The position numbers were made by a program, and so were the translations under genes. This document shows, piece by piece, positions 1-9,081 of a DNA stretch of 64,000 nt. The notes below the pieces were generated by a model. That model was not told the DNA's origin. It was given only the letters and a program-made list of their open reading frames with translations, and made no database searches. Position 1 is the first letter of the stretch. Each line of letters begins with the position of its first letter. This DNA is from an uncultured Clostridia bacterium (GTDB taxonomy: Bacteria > Bacillota > Clostridia > Saccharofermentanales > Saccharofermentanaceae), in assembly GCA_946403085.1 (NCBI GenBank), contig CAMIYM010000011.1, positions 1-64,000 on the forward strand, read 5' to 3'.

Positions 1-2
1 CA

Positions 3-83
3 TTGCTTATATTCAAAGCAAAGTATATCCTGACAGATAAGAAGCTTGAGGAGATTTCAAAAGAACTTAAATCAAGGAGCTGA
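3..83 (+). CDS. C-terminal end of a probable GPH-family sugar:cation symporter (partial)
   Basis: An open frame enters from the left edge and stops at TGA 81-83, leaving 26 residues. The visible tail is a hydrophobic stretch (LLIFKAKY) followed by a charged helix (LTDKKLEEISKELKSR). This layout is typical of the cytoplasmic tail of GPH (MelB/XylP-like) symporters, where the last membrane helix is followed by a 'Y.LT..K..EI..EL..R' motif. The stop lies 5 bases before the alpha-galactosidase start and the frame covers that gene's ribosome site, so the two are very likely in one operon, with the transporter bringing in the oligosaccharide. So little of the protein is visible that another membrane protein cannot be excluded. 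Confidence 0.5.
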   Translation: MLIFKAKYILTDKKLEEISKELKSRS

Positions 84-88
84 TTACC

Positions 89-2503
89 ATGATCACAGTA
101 AAAGGCGACAAGAACCCGCTTTATATCCTTGAGACCTCTCATACATCATATGTGATGAAGGTAACGGATTCAGGGCACATAGAGCATCTGTATTACGGCA
201 GGAAGATACACCTGGATGATGAGGACGGCCTTTCCGAGCAGCATGAGTTTGCACCGGGAACATCAGTCGTATATTCCAAAGAGCAGAGCAATTTCTCTTT
301 GGAAGACATGCGCCTTGAGATGAGCTCTTACGGTAAGGGTGATGTAAGAGAAGCATTTCTTGAGATCGTTAATCCCGACGGCAGCATGACTTCGGACTTT
401 CTTTTCGAGAAGTATTCCGAGAGCAAGGGAAGAGACGGAGGCACGGAAGGCCTTCCCACATCCTATGGCGAGGAAGCGGAGGTGCTTACGCTGACTCTTG
501 CCGATAAAGCTAATTCTTTAAAGCTTGAACTTATCTACTGTGTCTATCCTGATATTGATGTCATCACCAGGACCGCACGTCTTATCAACGAAGGCGAAGG
601 TGATGTCAAGATCAGAAAGCTCATGAGTACACAGTTAGATCTTGATCCTGATAATTATGTATTCACCACATTTACCGGCGCGTGGGCGCGGGAGATGAAG
701 AGGACTGATATGTCCGTATCATCAGCACGTCTGGTTAGCTCTTCCTATACCGGAAACTCATCGAACCGTGCCAATCCTTTTGTCATGATCTCGAGAAGAG
801 GTGCGACGGAAGACTATGGCGATGTTTACGGATTCAATCTCGTATACAGCGGCAATCACTATGAGTCTGTAGAGAAGAGCCCTTACGGCAAAGTGAGATT
901 CTTATCGGGTATCAATCCGACAGGCTTTGAATGGAAACTATCGAAAGGAGAGTCCTTCCTGACCCCGGAAGCGGTCATGACATATTCCTCAATGGGATAT
1001 AACGGAATGAGCGGGCAGATGCACGGCTTCGTATCTAAGCATATCCTGCGCGGTCCGTGGAAGGACAGACTTCGGCCAGTTCTCTTAAATTCCTGGGAAG
1101 CATCCTACTTCAAGATAAGTGAAGGAAAGCTCATGCGCCTCGCTCGAAAAGCGAAGCAGGCCGGCATAGAACTCTTTGTAATGGACGACGGCTGGTTCGG
1201 CTGCCGCAATGACGATACGACTTCATTAGGAGACTGGTACCCGAATAAGAAGAAACTCCCGCACGGAGTAAAAGGGATCTGCGACAAAGTCAGATCATTA
1301 GGACTTGACTTCGGCATCTGGGTGGAGCCGGAGATGATCTCGCGTGACAGTGATCTCTACCGTGAACATCCCGAATGGGCGATGGAGATACCTGGAAGAG
1401 ATCATTCTGAGGGAAGGAACCAGATGGTGTTAGACCTTGCATCTGAGGATGTGCAGGACTACGTGATAAAGGCGATGGAAGATGTATTCTCATCTGCTGA
1501 TATTTCTTATGTCAAATGGGACATGAACAGGAACTTCTCGGATATCTTCTCGAAGTCTCTTCCGTCTGACCGCCAGGGTGAGACCGCACACAGATATATA
1601 CTTGGCCTTTACCGCGTTATGAGAGAGCTTACAAAGAAGTTTCCGGAGATACTTTTCGAAGGATGCGCTTCGGGCGGCAACAGGTTCGACCTTGGTATTT
1701 TAAGTTTCTTCCCGCAGATCTGGGCAAGTGACGATACGGACGCACTCTGCAGATCGGAGATCCAGAATGGTTATTCGTACGGCTATCCGATGTCGGCGGT
1801 GACTGCGCACGTCTCCGATTGTCCTAATCACCAGACATTAAGAAGGACACCGATTGAAACGAGATTTAACGTTGCGTCGTTCGGCGTGCTCGGTTATGAA
1901 TGCAATCTCAATGATATGAGCAAAGCTGATTTTGAAGCTGTAAAAGCTCAGATCGCGATGTATAAGAAATGGCGTGAAGTAATGCAGTTCGGAAGATTCT
2001 ACCGTGTAAAGTCTATGAACGATTCCGGAACTTATGACGGCGATGAACTTGGTGCGCCGGGAATAAGCGCGCTGGAACCTCTGGCAGGAAATGAGATCTC
2101 ATGGACTGTTGTATCACCTGATAAGTCCAAAGCGGTTTCCATGACCATGCAGATACTGGCTCATCCGAATGCACAGTGGTGCGTATTAAAGCTCAAAGGT
2201 CTTGATGAGGAGAGTAAGTATCACATGGAGGGCAGGGAGATCTCTTTTGATGTAAGGGATTTCGGAGGACTCATCAATTACATTGCACCTTTCCACGTGA
2301 AGCAGGACGGGTTCATCCATAAGACCGTGGCGAAGTTCTATAAGATGAAGGCTGAGAAAGAGACACACGATATGTATGGCGATGCCATGATGTATGCGGG
2401 TGTCCATTTAAGGAGCGCTTTTGCTTCAGGCGGATATAATGAGAACATGAGATACTATCCCGACTTCGGTTCGAGGATATATACCATTGAAAAGATCGGA
2501 TGA
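89..2503 (+). CDS. alpha-galactosidase, glycoside hydrolase family 36
   Basis: An 804-residue protein of the usual length for bacterial GH36 enzymes, which release terminal alpha-1,6-galactose from raffinose-type or galactomannan oligosaccharides. It has an N-terminal beta-sandwich (about residues 1-330), a central TIM barrel (about 330-690) and a C-terminal beta domain. The FVMDDGWFG motif near residue 370 is characteristic. The nucleophile is Asp478 in YVKWDMNR and the likely acid/base is Asp548 in WASDDTDA; both are intact. There is no signal peptide, so it acts in the cytoplasm on imported sugar. AAGGAG at 74-79 sits 9 bases before the ATG. The gene follows a probable sugar symporter and its stop lies 20 bases before the GH2 start. 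Confidence 0.93.
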   Translation: MITVKGDKNPLYILETSHTSYVMKVTDSGHIEHLYYGRKIHLDDEDGLSEQHEFAPGTSVVYSKEQSNFSLEDMRLEMSSYGKGDVREAFLEIVNPDGSMTSDFLFEKYSESKGRDGGTEGLPTSYGEEAEVLTLTLADKANSLKLELIYCVYPDIDVITRTARLINEGEGDVKIRKLMSTQLDLDPDNYVFTTFTGAWAREMKRTDMSVSSARLVSSSYTGNSSNRANPFVMISRRGATEDYGDVYGFNLVYSGNHYESVEKSPYGKVRFLSGINPTGFEWKLSKGESFLTPEAVMTYSSMGYNGMSGQMHGFVSKHILRGPWKDRLRPVLLNSWEASYFKISEGKLMRLARKAKQAGIELFVMDDGWFGCRNDDTTSLGDWYPNKKKLPHGVKGICDKVRSLGLDFGIWVEPEMISRDSDLYREHPEWAMEIPGRDHSEGRNQMVLDLASEDVQDYVIKAMEDVFSSADISYVKWDMNRNFSDIFSKSLPSDRQGETAHRYILGLYRVMRELTKKFPEILFEGCASGGNRFDLGILSFFPQIWASDDTDALCRSEIQNGYSYGYPMSAVTAHVSDCPNHQTLRRTPIETRFNVASFGVLGYECNLNDMSKADFEAVKAQIAMYKKWREVMQFGRFYRVKSMNDSGTYDGDELGAPGISALEPLAGNEISWTVVSPDKSKAVSMTMQILAHPNAQWCVLKLKGLDEESKYHMEGREISFDVRDFGGLINYIAPFHVKQDGFIHKTVAKFYKMKAEKETHDMYGDAMMYAGVHLRSAFASGGYNENMRYYPDFGSRIYTIEKIG

Positions 2504-2523
2504 CATTTTCGGAGCGTGACCAT

Positions 2524-4875
2524 ATGAGGATCGATTTTAATAACGGCTGGCTTTGGGCCAAAGAGTTTGATGAAGAGATGGTTAAGCCTTCTTATGAAGA
2601 AGGCAACATGGAGAACGTGAGGATCCCTCACACCGTTAAGGTCACGCCTCTTAATTATTTCGATGCTCATGAATACCAGATGGTATCGTGCTACAGAAAA
2701 ACTTTTAACGCTCCTGAAGAATGGAAGGGTAAGAAAGTATTCATCACTTTCGATGCCGTTGCACATGAAGCGGAAGTGTTCATAAACGGCGTTTCTGTTA
2801 TCAGGCACTCATGCGGATATACCGCATTTACTGCAGATCTTACAGATTACATTATCTTTGGCGGCGAAAATTTGATCGCTGTAAAGTGCGACAGCCGTGA
2901 ATCTTTGAATGTTCCGCCGTTCGGATTTGTCATAGATTACATGACCTACGGAGGCATCTACAGAGAAGTCCGTCTCGAAGTAAAAGAGAAGGATCACATA
3001 AAGGATGTTTTCGTAAGCGCAGGAGCTGACAGAAAAGTCAGGATAAAGACAGATGTTGAAGGAGAAGGTGAACTTTCAGCTAAGATCATAAGCAGTGATT
3101 CAGGCGATGTTCTTTTCGAAGGCGCGTGCGGAAAAGATGCGGAGATAACAGTCGCTGATGCTAAGCTCTGGACACTTTCTGATCCCTCACTTTATGAGCT
3201 TGTCATGACACTTAAAAATGGTGATGCTGAAGATGATTTCAAGACGAGATTCGGATTCAGGGACGCCGTATTCAAGACAGACGGATTCTACCTTAACGGT
3301 GAGAAGATAAAGCTCAGAGGATTGAACCGTCACCAGTCATGGCCATATGCAGGCTATGCGATGCCCAAGTCTATGCAGAGGATGGATGCAGACGTCTTGA
3401 AGAAAGAGTTAGGACTTAATGCTGTCAGGACTTCACACTATCCGCAGTCACATCATTTTATTGACAGATGTGACGAGCTTGGACTTCTCGTTTTTACCGA
3501 GATACCCGGCTGGCAGAATATCGGTGACGATGAATGGAAAGAGCAGGCAGTTATCAACACGCGCGAGATGGTATCGCAGTACAGGAACCATCCGTCGATA
3601 ATACTGTGGGGCGTAAGGATCAACGAATCTGTTGACTGCGATGAGCTTTATGCCCGAACGAATAAAGAAGCTCACGATCTTGATCCGACGAGACAGACAT
3701 CAGGTGTCAGATACCTTAAGAAGAGTTCTCTCCTGGAAGATGTATATGCGTTTAATGACTTCAGCCACAACGGAAAGAATCAGGGATGCGAGCAGAAGAA
3801 AAACGTTACATCTGATATGGACAAGCCTTACTTCATCAGTGAGTATAACGGCCACATGTATCCGACCAAAGCTTTCGATGATGAACTGCACAGACAGGAA
3901 CATGCGTTAAGGCACTGCAATGTGCTCGACAGCGTCATGGCAAATGAAGATATCTTAGGTTCATTCGGATGGTGCATGTTCGATTACAACACTCATAAGG
4001 ATTTCGGTTCCGGTGACAGGGTCTGCTATCACGGTGTGACTGATATGTTCAGGAACAGGAAACTCGCGGCATTTGCTTATGCGAGCCAGAACCCTGATAT
4101 CGAGCCGGTGCTTGAGATAAGCTCTTCGATGGATATCGGTGAACATCCCGCGGGCAACAGGGGAGAGATCTATATCTTCACGAACTTGGACAGCGTGAAG
4201 ATGTATAAAAACGATATCTTCATCAAGGAATATTCGAGGAAAGATTCTTCGTACAAGAACATGAAATATCCGCCGATCCTCATCGACGATTTTATCGGTG
4301 ACCAGATGAAGGAAGGCGAAGGTTTCTCGGAAAGGCAGAATAAGATCGTAAAGGATGCTTTGAACTTCTCTGCCATTTACGGAATGGAGAATATGCCTGC
4401 AAAGATGAAGCTCACTATGGTCGAAGCCATGACGAGATTCAAGATGAAGTTCGACGATGCGTATATGCTTTTCGGCAAATATATCGGCAACTGGGGCGGT
4501 GAAGCGACCAGGTTCAGATTCGACGGAATAAAAGACGGCAAGGTCGTAAAGACCGTCATCAAATGTGCGATGACAAAACTTGTCTTAAACCTTGATGTAT
4601 CTTCTAATGAACTTATCGAAGGTGCGACTTACGACGTCGCGGCAGTAAGGATCAAAGTTACTGATGAATACGGAAATGTGATGCCTTTCTATAACAGGCA
4701 GGCTTTGCTTGAAGTTACGGGAGATGTCGATATAATCGGACCTTCTTCTGCTGATATCAACGGCGGCATGGGCGGTATCTATGTAAAGAGCACAGGTAAG
4801 AAAGGAAAGGGATCTGTTAAGATCACTCTGCCTGACAACGGCATATCTTCAATTGTGGATTTTGTTATCTCTTAA
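2524..4875 (+). CDS. glycoside hydrolase family 2 protein (beta-galactosidase/beta-glucuronidase-like)
   Basis: A GH2 enzyme of about 783 residues. It has an N-terminal jelly roll, an immunoglobulin-like domain, a TIM barrel that starts near FGFRDAVF, and a C-terminal bacterial Ig-like domain ending in KGSVKITLPDNG. The barrel shows NAVRTSHYP and FTEIPGWQ. The acid/base Glu lies in WGVRINES (about residue 368), where the common form is W.LGNE, and the nucleophile Glu lies in ISEYNGH (about residue 440) instead of the usual EYG. Both acids are present but their surroundings are atypical, so the exact sugar (galactoside, glucuronide or other) is uncertain. ATG 2524 is preferred because GGAG at 2511-2514 is 9 bases upstream and the fold begins at once; ATG 2500, overlapping the previous stop, has no ribosome site. 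No signal peptide is seen. Confidence 0.85.
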   Translation: MRIDFNNGWLWAKEFDEEMVKPSYEEGNMENVRIPHTVKVTPLNYFDAHEYQMVSCYRKTFNAPEEWKGKKVFITFDAVAHEAEVFINGVSVIRHSCGYTAFTADLTDYIIFGGENLIAVKCDSRESLNVPPFGFVIDYMTYGGIYREVRLEVKEKDHIKDVFVSAGADRKVRIKTDVEGEGELSAKIISSDSGDVLFEGACGKDAEITVADAKLWTLSDPSLYELVMTLKNGDAEDDFKTRFGFRDAVFKTDGFYLNGEKIKLRGLNRHQSWPYAGYAMPKSMQRMDADVLKKELGLNAVRTSHYPQSHHFIDRCDELGLLVFTEIPGWQNIGDDEWKEQAVINTREMVSQYRNHPSIILWGVRINESVDCDELYARTNKEAHDLDPTRQTSGVRYLKKSSLLEDVYAFNDFSHNGKNQGCEQKKNVTSDMDKPYFISEYNGHMYPTKAFDDELHRQEHALRHCNVLDSVMANEDILGSFGWCMFDYNTHKDFGSGDRVCYHGVTDMFRNRKLAAFAYASQNPDIEPVLEISSSMDIGEHPAGNRGEIYIFTNLDSVKMYKNDIFIKEYSRKDSSYKNMKYPPILIDDFIGDQMKEGEGFSERQNKIVKDALNFSAIYGMENMPAKMKLTMVEAMTRFKMKFDDAYMLFGKYIGNWGGEATRFRFDGIKDGKVVKTVIKCAMTKLVLNLDVSSNELIEGATYDVAAVRIKVTDEYGNVMPFYNRQALLEVTGDVDIIGPSSADINGGMGGIYVKSTGKKGKGSVKITLPDNGISSIVDFVIS

Positions 4876-4923
4876 GTTGGTTTAATATATTAGCAGTTTG
4901 ATTCTTAAAGGGGATTTACTGCG

Positions 4924-6447
4924 TTGGATAACAAGATCACATCATGTGCCGGAGAAGGAACAGCTGTTAAGACTGAAAAGTATCTTAAGTTGATAGATGA
5001 CACTATCTCACGCGGAAGATATAAGGCTGACTGGAAGTCTTTATCTGCGCACAAGACACCTTCGTGGTATTACGAAGCAAAGCTCGGCATCTTCATTCAC
5101 TGGGGAATATACAGCGTTCCTGCATATGCATGCGAATGGTATCCGAGATGGATGTATAATCCCGGTTCAAGAGAGTATGAATTCCACAAGAAGAATTTCG
5201 GTGATCCGAAAGACTTCGGATATAAGGATTTCATCCCGATGTTCAAGGGCGAGAAGTTCAATGCTGCTGAGTGGGTGGATCTTTTCGAGCGCGCAGGGGC
5301 AAAGTATGTAATGCCGGTCCTGGAACATCACGACGGCTTCGCGATGTACGATACTGAATTCAACCGCTGGAATGCAGCTTCCATGGGCCCGTGCAGAGAT
5401 GTCGCAGGGGAGATAAGGGAAGCGTGTGAGAATAGAGGCCTTGCTTTCTGCGGATCATCACACAGGGCAGAGCACTACTTCTTCATGAATATGGGAAGAA
5501 CAATAGACTGTGATGTCAACGACGATGAGTACCGTGATTTCTATGGCCCTGCATATCTTTGTCCGGAACTTTCTGACACAGCAGTATTCCATACATTGGA
5601 AGATGTGTTCTCGCCGGCAAGGCCATCTGAAGAGTGGCTTACTGACTGGCTTGTAAGAACATGCGAACTGATAGACAGGTGCAGGCCGAAGATCCTGTAT
5701 TTCGATACATGGATACAGAACGAAGCGTTCAAGCCATATCTTAAGAAAGTGTGCGCATACTACTATAACCGCGCTGAAGAATGGGGCGAGGAAGTAACTA
5801 TAAACTATAAGCATAATGCTATCCCTCAGGGCGTTGCTACATTCGACGTGGAGCGCGGCGCGCTGACAGGAATATCACCTGTACCGTGGCAGACTGATAC
5901 GGCGATAGGAAGGCTCTCATGGGGCTATATAAAGGACAATGAATTCAAGCCTGCAAGACAGATAATATGTGATCTTATAGATATCGTGAGCAAGAACGGA
6001 ATGCTCCTTATAAATGTCGGACCAATGCCTGACGGCACGATAACGCCTGAAGAGACGGCTGTACTGGAAGAACTCGGCGAATGGATGAGGATAAACGGTG
6101 AGGGCATTTACGGCACAACGCCCTGGCAGGTATTCGGCGAAGGCGAAGTGAATAATGCTGAAGGATCGTTCCAGGATAACGATGAGAAAGCCTTTACATC
6201 TGAAGACTACAGATTCACATATAAGGACGGGTTCATCTACGCATTCTGCATGAGACCTGATTCAGACACTTTCCTTATCAAGTCATTAAGGATAAAAGGT
6301 GAGCGTGATATCGTTACTGGAAAAGTCGAAGTCCTTGGCGATAACAGGATATTATCTTGCACGCGCGATGCAGAGGGCATGAAGATCGTTCTTGATAAGG
6401 CGCAGCATTCAGGCAAGCCGGTCTGTTTCAAGATCGAGACCGCTTGA
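4924..6447 (+). CDS. alpha-L-fucosidase, glycoside hydrolase family 29
   Basis: A 507-residue GH29 enzyme that removes alpha-linked fucose. Diagnostic stretches are KLGIFIHWGIYSVPAYACEW near residue 55, VMPVLEHHDGFAMYDT near 135 and the barrel segment ending ILYFDTW, where Asp261 is the expected nucleophile. NGMLLINVGPMPDGTI marks the end of the barrel, and a C-terminal beta domain follows. The start is TTG at 4924, with AAAGGGG at 4907-4913 ten bases upstream; no usable ATG lies nearby. No signal peptide is visible, so the enzyme is cytoplasmic. It lies 48 bases after the GH2 gene and probably shares its transcript. Together the three enzymes point to breakdown of imported fucosylated and galactosylated oligosaccharides. 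Confidence 0.92.
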   Translation: MDNKITSCAGEGTAVKTEKYLKLIDDTISRGRYKADWKSLSAHKTPSWYYEAKLGIFIHWGIYSVPAYACEWYPRWMYNPGSREYEFHKKNFGDPKDFGYKDFIPMFKGEKFNAAEWVDLFERAGAKYVMPVLEHHDGFAMYDTEFNRWNAASMGPCRDVAGEIREACENRGLAFCGSSHRAEHYFFMNMGRTIDCDVNDDEYRDFYGPAYLCPELSDTAVFHTLEDVFSPARPSEEWLTDWLVRTCELIDRCRPKILYFDTWIQNEAFKPYLKKVCAYYYNRAEEWGEEVTINYKHNAIPQGVATFDVERGALTGISPVPWQTDTAIGRLSWGYIKDNEFKPARQIICDLIDIVSKNGMLLINVGPMPDGTITPEETAVLEELGEWMRINGEGIYGTTPWQVFGEGEVNNAEGSFQDNDEKAFTSEDYRFTYKDGFIYAFCMRPDSDTFLIKSLRIKGERDIVTGKVEVLGDNRILSCTRDAEGMKIVLDKAQHSGKPVCFKIETA

Positions 6448-6459
6448 ACGCAACTCTAA

Positions 6460-6639
6460 TTATTTGTAGTAAGACCTGATATCCGCACAGCAGGCAGGGC
6501 AGTGATCAAAGACCACGGCGGCATGGGCGGTGTCTATGTAAGGAGCATCGGGCTGGAAGGAAAGGCTGCTGTTAAGATAAGTCTTTCTGACCAGGGGCTT
6601 TCTTCAGAGGTCGGGTTTGATATAAGGCTCGGAGTTTGA
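6460..6639 (+). pseudogene. decayed C-terminal remnant of a GH2-type gene
   Basis: An open frame of 59 codons with no proper start (only an internal GTG at 6502) and no ribosome site ends at TGA 6637-6639. Its translation contains DHGGMGGVYVRS, then EGKAAVKISLSDQGLSSEV. This matches the last 45 residues of the upstream GH2 protein (NGGMGGIYVKS, then KGSVKITLPDNGISSIV) almost position for position. The DNA is also visibly related, for example GGCGGCATGGGCGGT in both. It therefore looks like the tail of a second GH2-family gene whose body has been deleted, not a functional small gene. It sits just after the fucosidase and before the ATP synthase operon. Confidence 0.75.
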
Positions 6640-6880
6640 CTTTGCGGGCGGCCTCCTTTTTCATACCTAAAACCTCTAAATCAGATACGAAAAAAGTATT
6701 TGCTTCCTGAGCCCTTGTCTGACCACCGGATTTTTTTAATAAAGTTGCATTAGTCAGGCTCAGATTAATGTCCTTATTTTGGGCAAACGCGTCCTCGTGT
6801 CTGTAAAAATCGATGTTGTCCGAGTGATATAATTTCATTCGTACAGGAATTTTAGACGCGAAAGGGATACGGGCAAGATC
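6640..6880. other. intergenic region before the ATP synthase operon
   Basis: With the remnant next to it, this forms the longest stretch without a functional gene (6448-6880). CTGAGCC near 6707 could pair with GGCTCAG near 6757, an untested fold. A T-run follows 'ccgga' near 6730. I see no convincing intrinsic terminator for the glycan operon. The only clear signal is the extended -10 promoter at 6825-6833. No RNA gene was recognised. Confidence 0.5.
6825..6833 (+). promoter_or_regulatory. extended -10 promoter of the atp operon
   Basis: TGATATAAT is a perfect TGn extended -10 element with a consensus TATAAT at 6828-6833, 47 bases before the atpI start. A recognisable -35 is missing (only an A-rich tract upstream), which extended -10 promoters tolerate. 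It is the only good sigma-A-type signal before the operon. Confidence 0.6.
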
Positions 6881-7333
6881 ATGAAGATCGATCCTACAGT
6901 TAAGAAAGAGACGCTGTTTGTCGGCGCGGTTACTCTTGTCTTAAGCATGCTGATGCAGTCAGTATTTCTTATCATCGGCAGATGGGATCTTAGCGTGCTT
7001 TTCGGAAATCTCTTAGGCGGGGTAATCGGCGTCCTCAATTTCTTTTTCCTGGGCCTCAGCGTACAAAAGGCGGTATCTTCCGGTGAAAAGAAGGCCAAGG
7101 AGATCATGAAGGCATCCCATGCCATAAGATTTGCCCTGATCATTGTCCTTTTGGCAATATCCCTTATATTCCAGAGCGTGTTTAATGTTATTGCCACTAT
7201 CATATCCCTGCTCTTTGCGACATTTGGAGTTTATCTCCGTGCGGTTTTCAATAAGGATAAGAAAAAGCAGGCTAAGAGCGGTGAAGTTGTAACTGATGAG
7301 AATACTGAAACAGCAGGAGGGGATGAAGAATGA
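6881..7333 (+). CDS. atpI: ATP synthase subunit I (AtpI-like membrane protein)
   Basis: A 150-residue small membrane protein with four predicted helices at about 13-33, 40-60, 83-103 and 106-125, and a Lys/Glu-rich C-terminal tail. Length, topology and first place in an ATP synthase operon match the AtpI/UncI family, thought to help assemble or stabilise the c-ring and possibly handle magnesium; the sequence itself is poorly conserved. The stop overlaps the atpB start by four bases (ATGA), implying translational coupling. The start ATG at 6881 follows a GGGATACGGGCAAG purine-rich stretch with only a weak ribosome site. Confidence 0.8.
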   Translation: MKIDPTVKKETLFVGAVTLVLSMLMQSVFLIIGRWDLSVLFGNLLGGVIGVLNFFFLGLSVQKAVSSGEKKAKEIMKASHAIRFALIIVLLAISLIFQSVFNVIATIISLLFATFGVYLRAVFNKDKKKQAKSGEVVTDENTETAGGDEE

Positions 7334-8232
7334 GCATCATTTTCCTTTTGCTGTCTGTCTTATCTTTTGCAGCTGCGATAGTTATCAAGATATTGTTCGT
7401 TCCTGCATCGGAGGGCATCGACATTACCGGTGCACACGTATTCTTTACGGTAAAGCTTCCGATCCAGGACCTTCCCATAACCGAATCGCAGGTCAATTCA
7501 TGGTGCGTAATGCTGGGAATCCTGTTCCTGTGCCTTTTCCTTACATCAGGTCTTAAGACACGCAATGTTTCAGTAAGGCAGCTTTTGGCCGAATGGATCG
7601 TCGAGAAGACCACGAACCTTGTAAAGACCAACATGGGCGAATTCTTTGAAGGTTTTGCTCCTTTTGTTGCGGCTGTTCTGGGATTGTCAGCTTTTTCGAG
7701 CCTGTCATCCCTGATCGGTCTTTTTCCGCCGACGTCTGACATCAATATAACTGCCGGATGGGCTATCCTGGTATTTTTCCTTATCACTTACTACAAGATG
7801 AAGGCGGGTCCCTGGATCTATCTTAAGAGCTTCGGCCAGCCTGTCCCGCTCCTTGCACCGCTTAACATCATCAGCGAATTTGCAACGCCTGTGTCGATGG
7901 CATTCCGTCACTACGGAAACGTGTTGTCAGGTTCGATCATATCGCTCCTGGTGGCTGTCGGCCTTTCAGGTCTTTCAAAAACGATCTTCTCATTTCTTCC
8001 TGGAGCGCTTGCGGATTTCCCGTATCTGAGGATCGGTATCCCTGCTGTGCTGTCACTTTATTTCGACCTTTTCAGCGGCGGACTTCAGGCATTTATCTTT
8101 GCGATGCTGACGATGTTATACATTTCAGGCGGTTTCCCTGCCGAAGAATATGCGGCGAGGAAAAAGAAGCGTGAAGAACGCAAAGCGGCACGTGCTGCTG
8201 TTATGAATGCTGACAAGCGTGTAAGCGCATAA
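7330..8232 (+). CDS. atpB: F-type ATP synthase subunit a
   Basis: The membrane stator subunit of the Fo motor, 300 residues. The essential stator arginine is Arg193 in AFRHYGNVLSG, followed by the helix that faces the c-ring (IISLLVAVGLSGL). A later segment, YFDLFSGGLQAFIFAMLTML, is the usual last a-subunit helix. The C-terminus is extended by about 35 basic residues (AARKKKREERKAARAAV). The start overlaps atpI by four bases. The protein works with subunits b and c to move ions; the c-subunit motif in this operon suggests sodium. Confidence 0.95.
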   Translation: MSIIFLLLSVLSFAAAIVIKILFVPASEGIDITGAHVFFTVKLPIQDLPITESQVNSWCVMLGILFLCLFLTSGLKTRNVSVRQLLAEWIVEKTTNLVKTNMGEFFEGFAPFVAAVLGLSAFSSLSSLIGLFPPTSDINITAGWAILVFFLITYYKMKAGPWIYLKSFGQPVPLLAPLNIISEFATPVSMAFRHYGNVLSGSIISLLVAVGLSGLSKTIFSFLPGALADFPYLRIGIPAVLSLYFDLFSGGLQAFIFAMLTMLYISGGFPAEEYAARKKKREERKAARAAVMNADKRVSA

Positions 8233-8268
8233 ACAGAAAAACTTATCTATAAACATATAGGAGGCTAG

Positions 8269-8559
<291 letters not shown>

Positions 8560-8577
8560 TAACGGAGCCAAATCAAG

Positions 8578-9081
8578 ATGCAGAATCTGGATATTATTTC
8601 GATAAATATCTGGCAGATAGTGATATCACTGGCAAACCTGGTGATCCTGTTCCTGATCTTAAAAAAGTTCCTCTTTGAGCCTGTGAAGAAGATCAAGGCA
8701 CAAAGAGAAAACGAGATTGAGACACAGTACAAGAAGGCCGAGAAAGCCCGTAAAGAGGCAGCTGATCTCAAGGCCGGCTGGGAAGACAAGATCACTACTG
8801 CAGATCAGAAAGCTGATGAGATCATCAGTGAGGCAGTCGAGCGTGCGAACGAGCGTAATGAGATCATGCTCTACGAATCGCGCGAAAAGGCTGACCAGAT
8901 CATCAGAAAAGCTAAGGCGGACATCGAACGTGACAGACGTGAAGCCAGAGAGACCATCAAGAAGGAAATCGTTGATGTTTCCCAGGTTATCTCCGAGCAG
9001 ATCATCGGCCGTGAGATCAATATGGATGACCATAGAGATCTTATCGATGACGCTATCGACAAATTAGGTGAGACGAAATGA
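8578..9081 (+). CDS. atpF: F-type ATP synthase subunit b
   Basis: The peripheral-stalk subunit, 167 residues. One N-terminal membrane helix (about residues 8-28, VISLANLVILFLILKKFLF) is followed by FEPVKKIKAQRENEIE and a long highly charged coiled coil reaching the C-terminus. This is the normal b-subunit layout and length. It dimerises and ties subunit a to delta and alpha. The gene follows atpE by 18 bases and overlaps atpH by four bases (ATGA). Confidence 0.93.
   Translation: MQNLDIISINIWQIVISLANLVILFLILKKFLFEPVKKIKAQRENEIETQYKKAEKARKEAADLKAGWEDKITTADQKADEIISEAVERANERNEIMLYESREKADQIIRKAKADIERDRREARETIKKEIVDVSQVISEQIIGREINMDDHRDLIDDAIDKLGETK

Noticed and set aside
2500..2523. ATG 2500 as the GH2 start, overlapping the previous stop
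   Set aside because: It has no ribosome site at a usable distance, whereas ATG 2524 has GGAG nine bases upstream and begins the GH2 fold directly.
6572..6838. An 88-residue open frame on the minus strand
   Set aside because: It has no good ribosome site, resembles no family I know, runs antisense to the GH2 remnant and ends over the atp promoter.
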